Origin: Acidobacteriota bacterium
GTDB taxonomy: Bacteria; Acidobacteriota; Blastocatellia; Pyrinomonadales; Pyrinomonadaceae
Direction: 5' to 3'
Assembly (NCBI GenBank): GCA_025463125.1
Contig: JAOAPX010000136.1
Location: 1 to 64,000 of the forward strand
Length of the DNA stretch: 64,000 bases
Made by a program: the position numbers and the translations under genes. Numbering within the stretch: position 1 is the stretch's first letter; each line of letters starts with the position of its first letter. Positions 36,061 to 45,997 of this stretch are shown in pieces. The notes under the pieces were generated by a model, which saw only the letters and a list, made by a program, of their open reading frames with translations, had not been told where the DNA came from and made no database searches.

Positions 36061-36093
36061 AAATCAGCGAATACTTTGAATATCCGCTGATTT
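36061..36093 (-). terminator. Hairpin between the TonB receptor and the PepSY gene
   Basis: AAATCAGCG at 36061-36069 pairs with 36085-36093; the loop is AT-rich and partly paired. On the minus strand it is followed by a short T6 run. It would reduce, not necessarily stop, read-through from the receptor into the PepSY gene. Confidence 0.5.
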
Positions 36094-36104
36094 AATTTAT
36101 TAAT

Positions 36105-38642
36105 TTAGAAATTAAACGTCGTTCGAAACGTGGTTGTTCGGGGCGCGGCAATTTCGATACTGGAGCCGACCGAGGCATTGACGAAAATTACTTCGTCAAA
36201 CAAGTTTTCGACGTTCAAAGCAAAATTAACGAACTTGTTCAGGCGATAAAAAAGCGCCGAATCGACGCGCGTGAAAGCCGGCAGAACAAGCGGGTCGGGC
36301 GCGGCGAAAGTTCTCGCGCCGTTGCTGCCGAGACGTTTGCCCTGCCGGTTCAAACCGAATCCCGCGCCGAAACCTTTTAAGTAACCTTCGCGGCGATCGT
36401 AGCGTGTGTAAAAATTGTATGTCCAGCGCGGAGTTTTTTCCGCCCACGAATTTGGAATCGGCGCGTTCGGCAGCGGCGCGCCGGTGCGCGTCAAATTCGA
36501 TGGAAACCCTTTGTAAATCGCCTCGATATAACTCGCTCCGGCGGAAACGCGCAAATCCTGTCGAATCTGAAATTCGCCGGTCATTTCGGCTCCGCGAGCG
36601 CGACGCGTTCCGGCAGGAACGTAAAAACGCTGATTGTTGGAATTGACTCTACCGATGTCGGATTGAACGAGCGCGTTATCGATTTTATTTTGAAAGAGCG
36701 CGAACGTCAGACCGACGCGGCGATTGAGCAAATCGTATTTCGCACCGATTTCGTAATTCGCGCCGACGGTCGGATCGAAAGTTCCGCGATTTCCCTGTTC
36801 GTCTTCTAAAGTCGGATCAGTCGGATTAAAGCTCGTCGAATAGCTCGCGTAAACGGCGAGTTCCGGCGTCGCGTTGAAAACGACCGAAGCGTTCGGAATC
36901 AAACCGCTTTTGCGCGTCGCGCCGGTCGCCGGTCTGTTTTCCCCGTAATTAAAACCGAGCGTAAAATTCCAGCGCCCGTTGTCGAGCGAAGTGCGGTTTT
37001 GCGCGAAACCGTTCCAGACGGTATCGCGCGTCCATGGATTAAACGTCAAATTCATGTTATCGCGCAAAGGCGAAGCGGTCGCGCCCGTGTAAATATTGAT
37101 CGGCGATTGCGCGACAGTCGAACCTTGCGCGCTTGTCGTGCGCGAATCCAGAACGCGCTCGTAAAACCCGATTTGCGTAGTATTGCGCCACCAGCCCGCG
37201 TTTTTCCATTCGTAAATCGCGTCGCCGCTGAAATTATTATAATTTCGGTCGATCAGGTTTTTCGCCTGAATGCGCGAAACCGTATTCTGCGTTCTGAGCT
37301 GCGCGATTTGAGCCGCACTATTTACCTGCGGCGTGAAAGAATTGATGTCCGTGTCAAAAGAAACATATCGATACGCCGCGTTGACGCGCAGTTTTTCCGT
37401 GATGATTCCGCGAAAATCGAGCCCGCCCCATTTTGTTTCCTCGATGCGTCTGCCGCCGAATAAATTGACGCCGAGCGGCGACAAATCGTTTTCGTTAATC
37501 GGCGCATTGAACGGGTCGCCCGGAATTACACGTTCCGCCGCCGCAGACAGCGAAGATGAAGGCGAAGCGATTACTCCGCCGCCGTACGGACGAAAATACC
37601 TTGTGTATTGTGCGCTCGGCGTTAAAGCATAGCGCCCTTCTTTATCCAGCTTAAACGTCAGCGAAGCGTTCGCGTAACGATTCCGGTCGAGCGTGTCGCG
37701 CGTGAAATAGTTCATGTTTTCAAAGGTTAAAAGCGCGCGGTAAAGAACTCTATCGCTGCCGAAAACTTTGCCGGTCGAATCGAAATCTATTCCGTACATC
37801 GGTCGCTCGGCAAAAGAAACCCCGTTTCCGTTGTAACCGCCGCCGCGCAAATCGACGCGCGTGAAATAATTTTCCTGCGGTTTTTTTGAAACGAGATTGA
37901 TAAAACCGCCGGGCGAAGTCGTTTGCCCGTAAACGAGACCGGCAGGACCGCGCAGAACGACGGCTTCTTCAACCCCGAACATACTCGCTCCGAACCCGCC
38001 GCCGCCGACATTTACGCCGACGAATCCGTCTACGCGCGTATCGTCGGGAGACATTCGATAGCCGCGCGAATAAAAATGATAGCTGCCGTTGCGGTAACTG
38101 TTTTGCGACGTACCGGGAACGTAGTTGAGAACGTCGGAAACCTGCCGGAAATTCTGCTCGCGAATTCTTTTCTCACCGATAACCGTTAGGCTGCGCGGCG
38201 TTTCGTGAATTGAGACCGGCATCTTCAAAGTCGATTCAACCGCTGCTTCCGCGCTGTCCATAACGATCGTTACCGATTCGGCAACGCCGCCCGCCAAAAG
38301 CGTCAAATCAGAGTTTTTTGTCGCCGCGTTAAGCACGATTTCCCGTTCGACGGTTGCGAATCCTGCTTTTTCAACGATTAAGAAATATCTTCCGAAAACC
38401 AGCTCGCCGAACGAAAAGTTTCCGCTCGCGTCAGATGTCGTCTCTCGAATTGCGCCCTTTTCATCGCGCAAAACGAGTTTTGCTTCCGGAATGATAGCTT
38501 TGCTTTCATCTGTCACCACTCCCTGCAAAATGGTCGAAGTCGCCTGCCCCGAAGCTTGCGAAGAAAATAGAAAAACGAAACAAAAGAACGAAAGAAAGGC
38601 AGCGGCAAACCGACTTGCAGATGAAAATTCAGATGAACCCAT
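36105..38642 (-). CDS. TonB-dependent siderophore receptor with carboxypeptidase-regulatory-like N-domain
   Basis: An 845-residue outer-membrane receptor. Signal peptide at about 8-32 (ending ASGQ); a carboxypeptidase-regulatory-like domain at about 35-115 (LQGVVTDESKAIIPEAKLVL); a plug domain (SIHETPRSLTVIGEKRIREQ, then VLRGPAGLVYGQTTSPGGFIN); and a 22-strand-type barrel ending in aromatic NF. The plug resembles FhuA/FoxA-type ferric-siderophore receptors. The extra N-domain is common in Acidobacteriota and Bacteroidota. Paired with a PepSY protein, it likely imports ferric siderophores. No Fur box was recognised. Confidence 0.93.
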   Translation of the reverse strand: MGSSEFSSASRFAAAFLSFFCFVFLFSSQASGQATSTILQGVVTDESKAIIPEAKLVLRDEKGAIRETTSDASGNFSFGELVFGRYFLIVEKAGFATVEREIVLNAATKNSDLTLLAGGVAESVTIVMDSAEAAVESTLKMPVSIHETPRSLTVIGEKRIREQNFRQVSDVLNYVPGTSQNSYRNGSYHFYSRGYRMSPDDTRVDGFVGVNVGGGGFGASMFGVEEAVVLRGPAGLVYGQTTSPGGFINLVSKKPQENYFTRVDLRGGGYNGNGVSFAERPMYGIDFDSTGKVFGSDRVLYRALLTFENMNYFTRDTLDRNRYANASLTFKLDKEGRYALTPSAQYTRYFRPYGGGVIASPSSSLSAAAERVIPGDPFNAPINENDLSPLGVNLFGGRRIEETKWGGLDFRGIITEKLRVNAAYRYVSFDTDINSFTPQVNSAAQIAQLRTQNTVSRIQAKNLIDRNYNNFSGDAIYEWKNAGWWRNTTQIGFYERVLDSRTTSAQGSTVAQSPINIYTGATASPLRDNMNLTFNPWTRDTVWNGFAQNRTSLDNGRWNFTLGFNYGENRPATGATRKSGLIPNASVVFNATPELAVYASYSTSFNPTDPTLEDEQGNRGTFDPTVGANYEIGAKYDLLNRRVGLTFALFQNKIDNALVQSDIGRVNSNNQRFYVPAGTRRARGAEMTGEFQIRQDLRVSAGASYIEAIYKGFPSNLTRTGAPLPNAPIPNSWAEKTPRWTYNFYTRYDRREGYLKGFGAGFGLNRQGKRLGSNGARTFAAPDPLVLPAFTRVDSALFYRLNKFVNFALNVENLFDEVIFVNASVGSSIEIAAPRTTTFRTTFNF

Positions 38643-38722
38643 AAAGCAGAAACTCCGTAACGATATTTTTGATGATAAAACGCTTATTGAAATTGATTTT
38701 CAATTTCGTGTTCAAGGGTTTA

Positions 38723-38752
38723 AGCATAATTGACACTGAAAAGCTTCGTCAA
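38723..38752 (-). promoter_or_regulatory. Promoter candidate for the TonB receptor
   Basis: On the minus strand TTGACG (38752-38747), an 18-bp spacer and TATGCT (38728-38723). This would start transcription near 38716, giving a leader of about 73 nt. A moderate match to sigma-70. Confidence 0.4.
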
Positions 38753-38995
38753 GTATGAAAATTATTTTTCTTGGGCGAATATTTTTAACAGCCTGCCGAA
38801 TGAATATTCGGTGATTATTTTTGTTTTGCTTTGAGAATTAATTCCGTCATTGGGCAAAAATTCTGAGGCTTTCACTTGAGCAAAGCAGTTTCAGATAAAT
38901 GCAGATAAATGCAGATAAATAGGACAGATAAAGAACTTTTGTGGAAAAATTTAATATTCGTTATTGGAGAGTAAGAGATTGATTGATGATTCAAT
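38753..38995. other. Intergenic region with 10-bp direct repeats
   Basis: No coding frame is visible between the TonB receptor promoter and the M1 peptidase terminator. Near 38893-38934 a 10-bp unit (GCAGATAAAT) occurs three times in tandem, then twice more in altered form. Nothing else was recognised. Confidence 0.55.
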
Positions 38996-39033
38996 AAAAA
39001 AAGCCTTTGATTTTTCAACCAAAGGCTTTTTTT
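38996..39033 (-). terminator. Intrinsic terminator after the M1 peptidase
   Basis: A 14-bp perfect stem (38996-39009 with 39020-39033), ten-base loop, A7/T7 flanks. It can act on both strands and ends the carB-peptidase transcript. Confidence 0.88.
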
Positions 39034-39035
39034 GA

Positions 39036-40715
39036 TTACAGCGCTTTTAAGAGCCAGCCGTTCGGGTCGATTTCATACGCGACTTCATTCGGCAGCGGAA
39101 TCGTTGCAGTTCCGTTTACCATTTCAACGCGCTTCGTAACGTCGCCGACTTTTACTTCGACCGGCATCGGAAAAGGTAGATTATTCGGCGTTTCCCAGCG
39201 CAAAATCAATTGGTTCCCTTTCTTTTCGGAAATAAATTTGGGCAATACCGGTTGGCGCAGATACACTTCAAAAAACCAATCGAGGTCTTTGCCGGATTCA
39301 CGCTCGGCTATTCGAAGAAAATCATCGGTCGTTGCAAAATGCGCCTGCTTTCCGTTTTTGATTTTTTCCGTTCTCGGGTCCGCGTAAGCCATTCGCCTTA
39401 AGGAACTAAAAAACGCTTTATCGCCGACGACAAAACGCAGGCTGTTTAAGACAAGAGCGCCTTTGCCGTAAATATCGCTGTCGCTTTTCGTATAATCCGG
39501 CGGCAGCATATACATTTCGACGGTCGTTCGAGCCTCGCGCGGCGCGACCGGTTTGACGTTTTTCGTGTTCTTTATGCGAGCGGGCAAACTTTTGATAAAG
39601 CCTTCGCGGCTGCCGCGCAGACGGTCTTTATAAAGCGCGTCCATATACGACTGGAAACCTTCGTGAATCCAGAAATCGTTCCAGTCCGGCGCGGTGACGA
39701 GATTCGCCCACCATTCGTGTCCGAGTTCGTGAAACATCAGCGTATCGACGCCTTCAGCATCGTATTTAAACTCATTACCGTAAGCGATAATCGATTGATG
39801 TTCCATTCCGAGATGCGGCGTTTCGGCAATGCCCAGTTTATCGGCGCGGAAAGGATAAGGTCCCAGATATTCTTCAAAGAATCGCACATAATCCTTTGTT
39901 TTATTTATCAACTCCTGACCTTTGTCGAAATGTTCGGGCAAAACGTAAAAAGCTATCGGGATCGGATCGCCCGCAATCGACTGCATTTTGTCTTCGATCA
40001 ATTTATACGGCGCGACGTTGAGCGCGATTACGTAATTGCTCGCCGGCTGCGAAACATACCAGTTAAAAGTGCGCGTTCCATCAGCGTTTTTATCGACTGA
40101 GCGCAAAACGCCGTTCGAAGCGGCAACGAGCGGTTCGGGAACTGTAAAATGAAGCGAAAAATTATCCGCTTTGTCCGAGGGATGATCTTTGACCGGAAAC
40201 CACAAATCCGCGCCGTCGTTCTGCACGGCGGTCGCAAACCAGGGCTGCCCGTCAGCCGTTTTCGACCAGACAAAACCGCCGATCCATGGCGGATGCGGCG
40301 CGACGCGCGGCTTTCCGAAATACGCGACGCGAACATCAACCGTTTGTCCGACCTTTTGCATTACCGGAAAAGAAATCCAGATTCTGCCCGCTTTTCGTTC
40401 GAAGTTTAACGGCTGTTGGTTTTTCCCGTTTACGAGCGCGACGGATTCGACCGTAAAAGGCGTATCCAAATCAAGCACAAATTTATCAAGCGGTTTAACG
40501 ATCCGCGCCTTAACGGTCAAAACGCCTTTAATCGACTGCTCAGACGGATCGACGCGCAGATTCAAATCGTAATGTTTTACGTCGTAAGACGCCTGTTCAG
40601 CTATTAAAACGCCGCCCGAACCTGTCGGGCGCGCGCTAAAATCTCTTTGCGAATAAGACGGCACGCAAAGCAAAAGCAAACAAACCAAGCTATAGAACAG
40701 TAATTTTTGTTTCAT
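39036..40715 (-). CDS. Secreted M1-family zinc metallopeptidase
   Basis: A 559-residue exported peptidase. Signal peptide at 1-22 (LLLLCVPSYSQ). The beta-rich N-domain is followed by a catalytic domain with LGMEHQSIIAYG (the GAMEN-equivalent exopeptidase motif), zinc site HELGHEWW at about 329-336 and the third ligand in HEGFQSYMDALY. The large C-terminal helical domain of classic aminopeptidase N is missing, giving the short form. It begins three bases after the carB stop, so it is probably co-transcribed with carB, an odd pairing with no obvious functional link. Confidence 0.92.
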   Translation of the reverse strand: MKQKLLFYSLVCLLLLCVPSYSQRDFSARPTGSGGVLIAEQASYDVKHYDLNLRVDPSEQSIKGVLTVKARIVKPLDKFVLDLDTPFTVESVALVNGKNQQPLNFERKAGRIWISFPVMQKVGQTVDVRVAYFGKPRVAPHPPWIGGFVWSKTADGQPWFATAVQNDGADLWFPVKDHPSDKADNFSLHFTVPEPLVAASNGVLRSVDKNADGTRTFNWYVSQPASNYVIALNVAPYKLIEDKMQSIAGDPIPIAFYVLPEHFDKGQELINKTKDYVRFFEEYLGPYPFRADKLGIAETPHLGMEHQSIIAYGNEFKYDAEGVDTLMFHELGHEWWANLVTAPDWNDFWIHEGFQSYMDALYKDRLRGSREGFIKSLPARIKNTKNVKPVAPREARTTVEMYMLPPDYTKSDSDIYGKGALVLNSLRFVVGDKAFFSSLRRMAYADPRTEKIKNGKQAHFATTDDFLRIAERESGKDLDWFFEVYLRQPVLPKFISEKKGNQLILRWETPNNLPFPMPVEVKVGDVTKRVEMVNGTATIPLPNEVAYEIDPNGWLLKAL

Positions 40716-40718
40716 AAA

Positions 40719-43700
40719 TTATCTGCCTTCTTCGGCGATCAAAGATTTTTTATTTGCGTGAATTTCCTGCAAACTTCTAACCTTTACCTGTCCCTGTGAT
40801 TTTTTCGTGGCGATCGCTTCGATCAAAGCTTCGGCGCCGGTCATCGTCGTGACGGTCGGCACGTTGAATTGCAAAGCTGATTTGCGAATCGCCTGTTCGT
40901 CGTAATGCGACGTTCTGCCGAGCGGAGTGTTGATAATCAGAGAAATTTCGCCCTGCTTGATGTAATCGGCGATGTTCGGACGACCTTCGTTAACTTTGAA
41001 AACCGTTTCGCACGTTAAACCGACTTCCTGAAGGCGTTTCGCCGTGCCGTATGTGGCGATAAGGTCGAACCCGAGTTTATCGAGGCGACGCGCCAGAACG
41101 ACCGCCTGACCTTTATCCGAATCATTAACCGAGATAAAGGCTTTGCCGGACATCGGCAACACTATGCCCGCGCCTTCCATCGCTTTGCCGTAAGCTTCGC
41201 CGAAAGTTTCGCCGACGCCCATTACTTCGCCGGTCGAATGCATTTCCGGTCCTAAAACCGGATCGACGCCCGCGAATTTTTTGAACGGGAAAACCGGCGA
41301 TTTAACAAAGATTTGCGGAACCGAAAGCATTGCGGGCAAATTAAAATCCGCCAGAGTTTTTTCGCCAGCCATAATCAGCGAAGCGATTTTCGCTATTGGA
41401 ATGCCCGTGGCTTTCGCGACGAACGGAACCGTGCGTGAAGCTCGCGGATTAACTTCGATCACGTAAACCCGGTCGTCTTTTATCGCTAACTGCAAATTCA
41501 TCAAGCCGATTACTTTCAAAGCTTTCGCAAGATTCACGGTGTAGTGCTTGATGGTTTCGAGATGTTCGGCGGCGAGCTTCTGCGCGGGCAAAACCGACGA
41601 AGAATCGCCCGAATGAATTCCGGCTTCTTCGATATGCTCCTGAATTCCGGCGATTACGCATCCCGTTTCATCAGCCAGCGCGTCAACGTCGATTTCGACG
41701 GCGCGTTCTAAAAACTTATCGATTAAAATCGGTTTTTCCGGCGAAGCGTCAACCGCCGTGCGCATATATTCGTCAAGCGTCTGCTCGTCGTAAACAATCG
41801 CCATCGCGCGCCCGCCGAGTACAAACGAAGGACGAACGACGACCGGATAACCGATTTTATTCGCGATCTTTTTCGCTTCTTCCGGCGAAACGGCGGTTCC
41901 GTTGTCCGGCTGCGGAATATTTAATTCCTGCAAAAGCGCCGAAAACCGCTTGCGGTCTTCGGCTAGATCAATCGAATCGGGCGACGTGCCGATGATCGGA
42001 ACGCCCGCCTTATGCAGGCGGTCGGCTAAATTCAAAGGAGTTTGCCCGCCGAATTGAACGATCACGCCTTCCGGGTTTTCCGTTTCGACGATGTTCATCA
42101 CGTCTTCAAACGTTAAAGGCTCGAAATACAAACGGTCGGAAGTGTCGTAATCGGTCGAAACGGTTTCCGGGTTGCAGTTGACCATAATCGTTTCGAAATC
42201 GGCGTCGCGCAGCGCAAAGCTCGCGTGACAGCAGCAGTAATCGAATTCGATTCCCTGCCCGATGCGGTTCGGTCCGGAACCGAGAATCATAATCTTTCTT
42301 CTGTCGGTCGGGTCGGCTTCGTTTTCTTCTTCGTAGGTCGAATAAAGATACGGTGTGTGCGATTCGAATTCCGCTCCGCACGTGTCGACGCGCTTGTAAA
42401 CCGGCTCGATATTCAAATCCTTGCGCCGCTCGCGCACTTCATCTTCGGTCGAGTTAGTCAGATAAGAAATTCTCCGGTCGGATAAAGCGAATTCTTTCGC
42501 GTTTTGCAGCACTTCGCTCGGCACGTCGTTTAAGTTTCGACCGTCGATTCTCGCCTGAAGCTGCATGACTTCCTGCAATTGTTCTAAAAACCACGGGTCG
42601 ATTTTCGTCAGGCGATGAATTTCCTCAATCGAATAACCGTTTCTTAAAGCGTACGTTAAATAAGAAAACCTGTTCGAATTCGGGCGCGCCAGTTTTCGCT
42701 GCAAAAGGTGATCGGGAATGCCTTCGAGACGAAGCGGCTTGACGGCTTCGAGCGAGCGCAGACCTTTAAAAAGCGATTCTTTGAACGTGCGCCCGATCGC
42801 CATCACTTCGCCGACCGATTTCATCTGCGTTCCTAAAACGTCTTCCGCGCCGGGGAATTTTTCAAACGCCCATTTCGGGATTTTCGTCACGACGTAATCG
42901 ATCGTCGGCTCAAAGCTCGCCGGGGTTTTCTTTGTAATATCGTTCGGAATTTCGTCCAGGGTGTAGCCGACAGCGAGTTTGGCGGCGATTTTCGCAATCG
43001 GAAATCCGGTTGCTTTCGAAGCGAGCGCCGACGAGCGGGAAACGCGCGGGTTCATTTCGATGATTCGCACATCGCCGTTTTCCGGATTGACGGCAAATTG
43101 GATATTCGAGCCGCCGGTTTCGACGCCGACTTTGCGGATACACGCGATCGACATATCTCGAAGCTTTTGATACTCGACGTCGGTTAAAGTTTGCGCGGGC
43201 GCGACCGTAATCGAATCGCCCGTGTGAACGCCCATCGGGTCGAAATTCTCAATCGAACAGATAATCACGACGTTATCGTTCAAATCCCGCATTACTTCCA
43301 GCTCGTATTCCTTCCAGCCGAGAATCGATTCTTCGACCAGGATCTGCGAAATCGGCGACGCCGCCAAACCGCTTTTTGCTATTTCCTCAAACTCTTCCGG
43401 GTTAAAAGCGGTTCCGCCGCCGGTTCCGCCGAGCGTGTACGCCGGTCGAATAATCGCGGGGTAGCCGGTTTCTTCGACAATTTTCCGCGCCTCTTCCCAC
43501 GTATGCGCGAAACCGCCTTTCGCCGACGGAATACCGATTTCGTCCATCGCTTGTTTAAAAAGCTCGCGGTCTTCGCCGACCTTGATGGATTCTACGTTGG
43601 CGCCGATTAATTTAACGCCGAACTTGTCTAAAATTCCTTTTTCGTACAGCTCGACCGACAAATTCAAACCGGTTTGCCCGCCGACTGTCGGTAAAAGCGC

Positions 43701-43952
43701 GTCCGGACGTTCTTTTTCGATAATGGCGGAGACGGTTTCCAAAGTTAAAGGCTCGACGTAGGTTTTATCCGCAATTTCCGGGTCGGTCATAATCGTCGCC
43801 GGATTTGAATTGACGAGAACCACTTCGAAACCTTCCTGTTTCAGCGCACGACAAGCCTGCGTTCCCGAATAATCGAATTCGCATCCCTGCCCGATGACAA
43901 TCGGTCCTGAACCGATAATTAAAATTTTATGAATGTCTGTTCTTTTCGGCAT
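40719..43952 (-). CDS. carB: Carbamoyl-phosphate synthase large subunit
   Basis: A protein of about 1077 residues. It makes carbamoyl phosphate from bicarbonate, ammonia (channelled from CarA) and two ATP, for arginine and pyrimidines. Two homologous halves each carry an ATP-grasp domain (first [19 protein letters not shown], second [19 protein letters not shown]), followed by the MGS-type allosteric domain at the C-terminus. The start at [11 protein letters not shown] (ATG 43952) matches all homologues; nine more codons are open upstream. carA is not adjacent. Arginine supply from this pathway would also feed the nearby cyanophycin synthetase (inference). Confidence 0.97.
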   Translation of the reverse strand: MPKRTDIHKILIIGSGPIVIGQGCEFDYSGTQACRALKQEGFEVVLVNSNPATIMTDPEIADKTYVEPLTLETVSAIIEKERPDALLPTVGGQTGLNLSVELYEKGILDKFGVKLIGANVESIKVGEDRELFKQAMDEIGIPSAKGGFAHTWEEARKIVEETGYPAIIRPAYTLGGTGGGTAFNPEEFEEIAKSGLAASPISQILVEESILGWKEYELEVMRDLNDNVVIICSIENFDPMGVHTGDSITVAPAQTLTDVEYQKLRDMSIACIRKVGVETGGSNIQFAVNPENGDVRIIEMNPRVSRSSALASKATGFPIAKIAAKLAVGYTLDEIPNDITKKTPASFEPTIDYVVTKIPKWAFEKFPGAEDVLGTQMKSVGEVMAIGRTFKESLFKGLRSLEAVKPLRLEGIPDHLLQRKLARPNSNRFSYLTYALRNGYSIEEIHRLTKIDPWFLEQLQEVMQLQARIDGRNLNDVPSEVLQNAKEFALSDRRISYLTNSTEDEVRERRKDLNIEPVYKRVDTCGAEFESHTPYLYSTYEEENEADPTDRRKIMILGSGPNRIGQGIEFDYCCCHASFALRDADFETIMVNCNPETVSTDYDTSDRLYFEPLTFEDVMNIVETENPEGVIVQFGGQTPLNLADRLHKAGVPIIGTSPDSIDLAEDRKRFSALLQELNIPQPDNGTAVSPEEAKKIANKIGYPVVVRPSFVLGGRAMAIVYDEQTLDEYMRTAVDASPEKPILIDKFLERAVEIDVDALADETGCVIAGIQEHIEEAGIHSGDSSSVLPAQKLAAEHLETIKHYTVNLAKALKVIGLMNLQLAIKDDRVYVIEVNPRASRTVPFVAKATGIPIAKIASLIMAGEKTLADFNLPAMLSVPQIFVKSPVFPFKKFAGVDPVLGPEMHSTGEVMGVGETFGEAYGKAMEGAGIVLPMSGKAFISVNDSDKGQAVVLARRLDKLGFDLIATYGTAKRLQEVGLTCETVFKVNEGRPNIADYIKQGEISLIINTPLGRTSHYDEQAIRKSALQFNVPTVTTMTGAEALIEAIATKKSQGQVKVRSLQEIHANKKSLIAEEGR

Positions 43953-43976
43953 GATAGTTCTAAGATTGTAATTATA

Positions 43977-44006
43977 CAAAAAAAAGCGCGGTCAACTAAC
44001 CGCGCT
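43977..44006 (-). terminator. Terminator of the haloperoxidase gene, abutting a carB -10 box
   Basis: An eight-bp stem AGCGCGGT (43985-43992) with ACCGCGCT (43999-44006) and a T8 tail on the minus strand. Immediately after the T run comes TATAAT (43976-43971), which would place a transcription start about 12 bases before the carB ATG. Terminator and promoter are packed within 40 bp. The -35 is poor. Confidence 0.75.
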
Positions 44007-44035
44007 AAATGCATTTATTATAAATAGCACAAAAA

Positions 44036-45763
44036 TCACACCGTTGTAGTGGTTCCGTCAAACTTTGTCAGCCGGAATCCGGCGAACTTTTCGTTGTAAC
44101 AAGCCCTCTGATCCTGAAGAATACTGATTGCCAGAGCTTCGCCCAGAAGCATCGATTCGGTCGCGTCAGAACGCCAGTGAACTCCGGCGGCATTTCGACC
44201 GAGCGCAACGTTTGCCGCCATTTTGTTAAGTTCGCCGCCGACCGTTAAATTTTCCGAACCGCCGTAAGGAACTAAGCCCGTTCCGGCAGCATCCGGCACG
44301 ACCGGATTTTCTATAACGGTTTCTTCGTTAAACCACGCTTTCAAAATCGTTACGCAGGCACCAGCGACCGTCGCGTGTCCCGCGCCGTAAGCCGGGTGAA
44401 GCGGTGAGCCTTCGGGAAAAGCCATCGGCAAAAACGCGTTGCCCGACGGCAGATGCCCGCCGAGGCGCGTTTGACTCGAAACCGAGTTTAGAATCTCAGA
44501 GTGAACCGGGTAAGCCGCGTTATGAAAAGCCGTCCGGTCAACTCTTTCGGCGAAAACTTCGGGTCTTAAACGCCTGTGAACAAACCACTTTTGATTCCAT
44601 ACAGTTTTCAAAGCGCGCGTTGAAACTTCGCATAAAAGCGTCGCGACGTGCGGTTCGCCGAAAGTGCCGAAACCTTGCTGCGTCGCCGAATTATTGTATG
44701 GATTCCCGTTATCGAACGGGACGCCGAGACCGGCGATTACTAGAAACGCCTGAAAATACGCCTGAAACAAAACATCGATATGCACCCACTGACCGAGGTC
44801 GCGCCCGTTTCTTAAATAATATGCGGTCGAATCGAAAATATCCGCCTGCGCCGGCGCAGCTCCGTTTTGCGCGGCAAGCCAGCTTTCGAAATCGGTCATG
44901 TAATTTTTTCCGCCGCTTTCCAGCCCGCGAACGGTTCGCATCCGCTGGCTGATCTCGTTTGCGCCCAAAAAACACGATTGGTAAAAAAATTGTGAAAGAT
45001 ACGGTCCGGCTTTATCGCCCGGCGTCAATCCGCGAAAAAGCACGTTCGTCGTCACCCGCCCGTTCACATCTTTCGCGCCTTTAAAATCGGCGCCGAACAA
45101 GGTCAAATCCGCCGCGGCGGCATTTGCGATCGGATTGTTTTGATATTCGGAAAAAGGCACGTCGCGCAAAAGCGCCATCCAGTAATTTTCGGAGATTTCG
45201 GCGGCGATTTCACGGCTCGCAAAAGCCGGCGGCGGCGGTTCTATAAAACTGAACGCGTCTTTTCCTTCCAGATCAAACGCCAGACCGGACTGCGGATTTG
45301 TAAATTTGCGGTCGCCGCCCAAAGGAACCTGTTCGAACGCGTCCGGGCTTCCGGTTCTGAGCGCGTTCAAAAGCGCGTCGTAAGCCGTAGGCTGAACTTC
45401 GCCGTTTGATTGATGCGGCAGACCTTTTGTAAAATTGGCGATCCGATTCGGATATAATTCTTCGTCGCCGTTATTCGGACGATGAAAAAGACGCGGAATC
45501 GGATGAAAGTTTGCTTTTGCGGCACCGATTCGCGCTTGATAGCAGGACTGGGCGCGATGTTGATAAAAAGAAGGCTTGGCTATTTGTTTCTGCGCCGAAA
45601 CGGTGGAGTTTTTATCCAGAAACGGTAAAAATGCGCCGAGCGCCGTCGCCGTGACGGTCGATTTTCCTAAATTGCTGAAAAATTTTCTGCGGTCAATTTG
45701 AGAGGAATTTTCCAGTGAGTTGTTTTCCGTTATTTCATTTTTTTCGGATAAGTTGTTTTGCAT
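44036..45763 (-). CDS. Tat-exported vanadium-dependent haloperoxidase / PAP2-like protein
   Basis: A 575-residue protein. A twin-arginine-type leader (IDRRKFFSNLGKSTVTATALGAF, about residues 23-45) precedes a helical vanadium-chloroperoxidase fold. Vanadate/phosphate-site residues: HRRLRPEVF (Lys/Arg...RP), HPAYGAGHATVAG (PSGH-equivalent, His at about 462) and LGRNAAGVHWRSDA (His at about 528). Such enzymes oxidise halides with peroxide or act as acid phosphatases; the two cannot be separated by sequence. It stands alone. Confidence 0.9.
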   Translation of the reverse strand: MQNNLSEKNEITENNSLENSSQIDRRKFFSNLGKSTVTATALGAFLPFLDKNSTVSAQKQIAKPSFYQHRAQSCYQARIGAAKANFHPIPRLFHRPNNGDEELYPNRIANFTKGLPHQSNGEVQPTAYDALLNALRTGSPDAFEQVPLGGDRKFTNPQSGLAFDLEGKDAFSFIEPPPPAFASREIAAEISENYWMALLRDVPFSEYQNNPIANAAAADLTLFGADFKGAKDVNGRVTTNVLFRGLTPGDKAGPYLSQFFYQSCFLGANEISQRMRTVRGLESGGKNYMTDFESWLAAQNGAAPAQADIFDSTAYYLRNGRDLGQWVHIDVLFQAYFQAFLVIAGLGVPFDNGNPYNNSATQQGFGTFGEPHVATLLCEVSTRALKTVWNQKWFVHRRLRPEVFAERVDRTAFHNAAYPVHSEILNSVSSQTRLGGHLPSGNAFLPMAFPEGSPLHPAYGAGHATVAGACVTILKAWFNEETVIENPVVPDAAGTGLVPYGGSENLTVGGELNKMAANVALGRNAAGVHWRSDATESMLLGEALAISILQDQRACYNEKFAGFRLTKFDGTTTTV

Positions 45764-45997
45764 AGAGGTACGACTTCAAAAATCTCTTGAAGTTAGAGTA
45801 ATTTTATTATTTTATTGAGCTGCCGATTGTTCGCTTATGAGATTTAAGTAAAATTACGAAGGCAAAGACGGAGAAAGGATTGGCGTCTTTCAAACTTTGT
45901 AACCCGCCATATTAAAGCATAAATTCGCGGAGCTTACAATACTTTTCTCCGAGGATTTTCGAAAGCGGATTAAGGTTCAAAACACGGTTTTTCTTTA

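Noticed and set aside
38753..38995. Fur box upstream of the siderophore receptor
   Set aside because: No stretch resembles the 19-bp Fur palindrome; only AT-rich repeats were seen.
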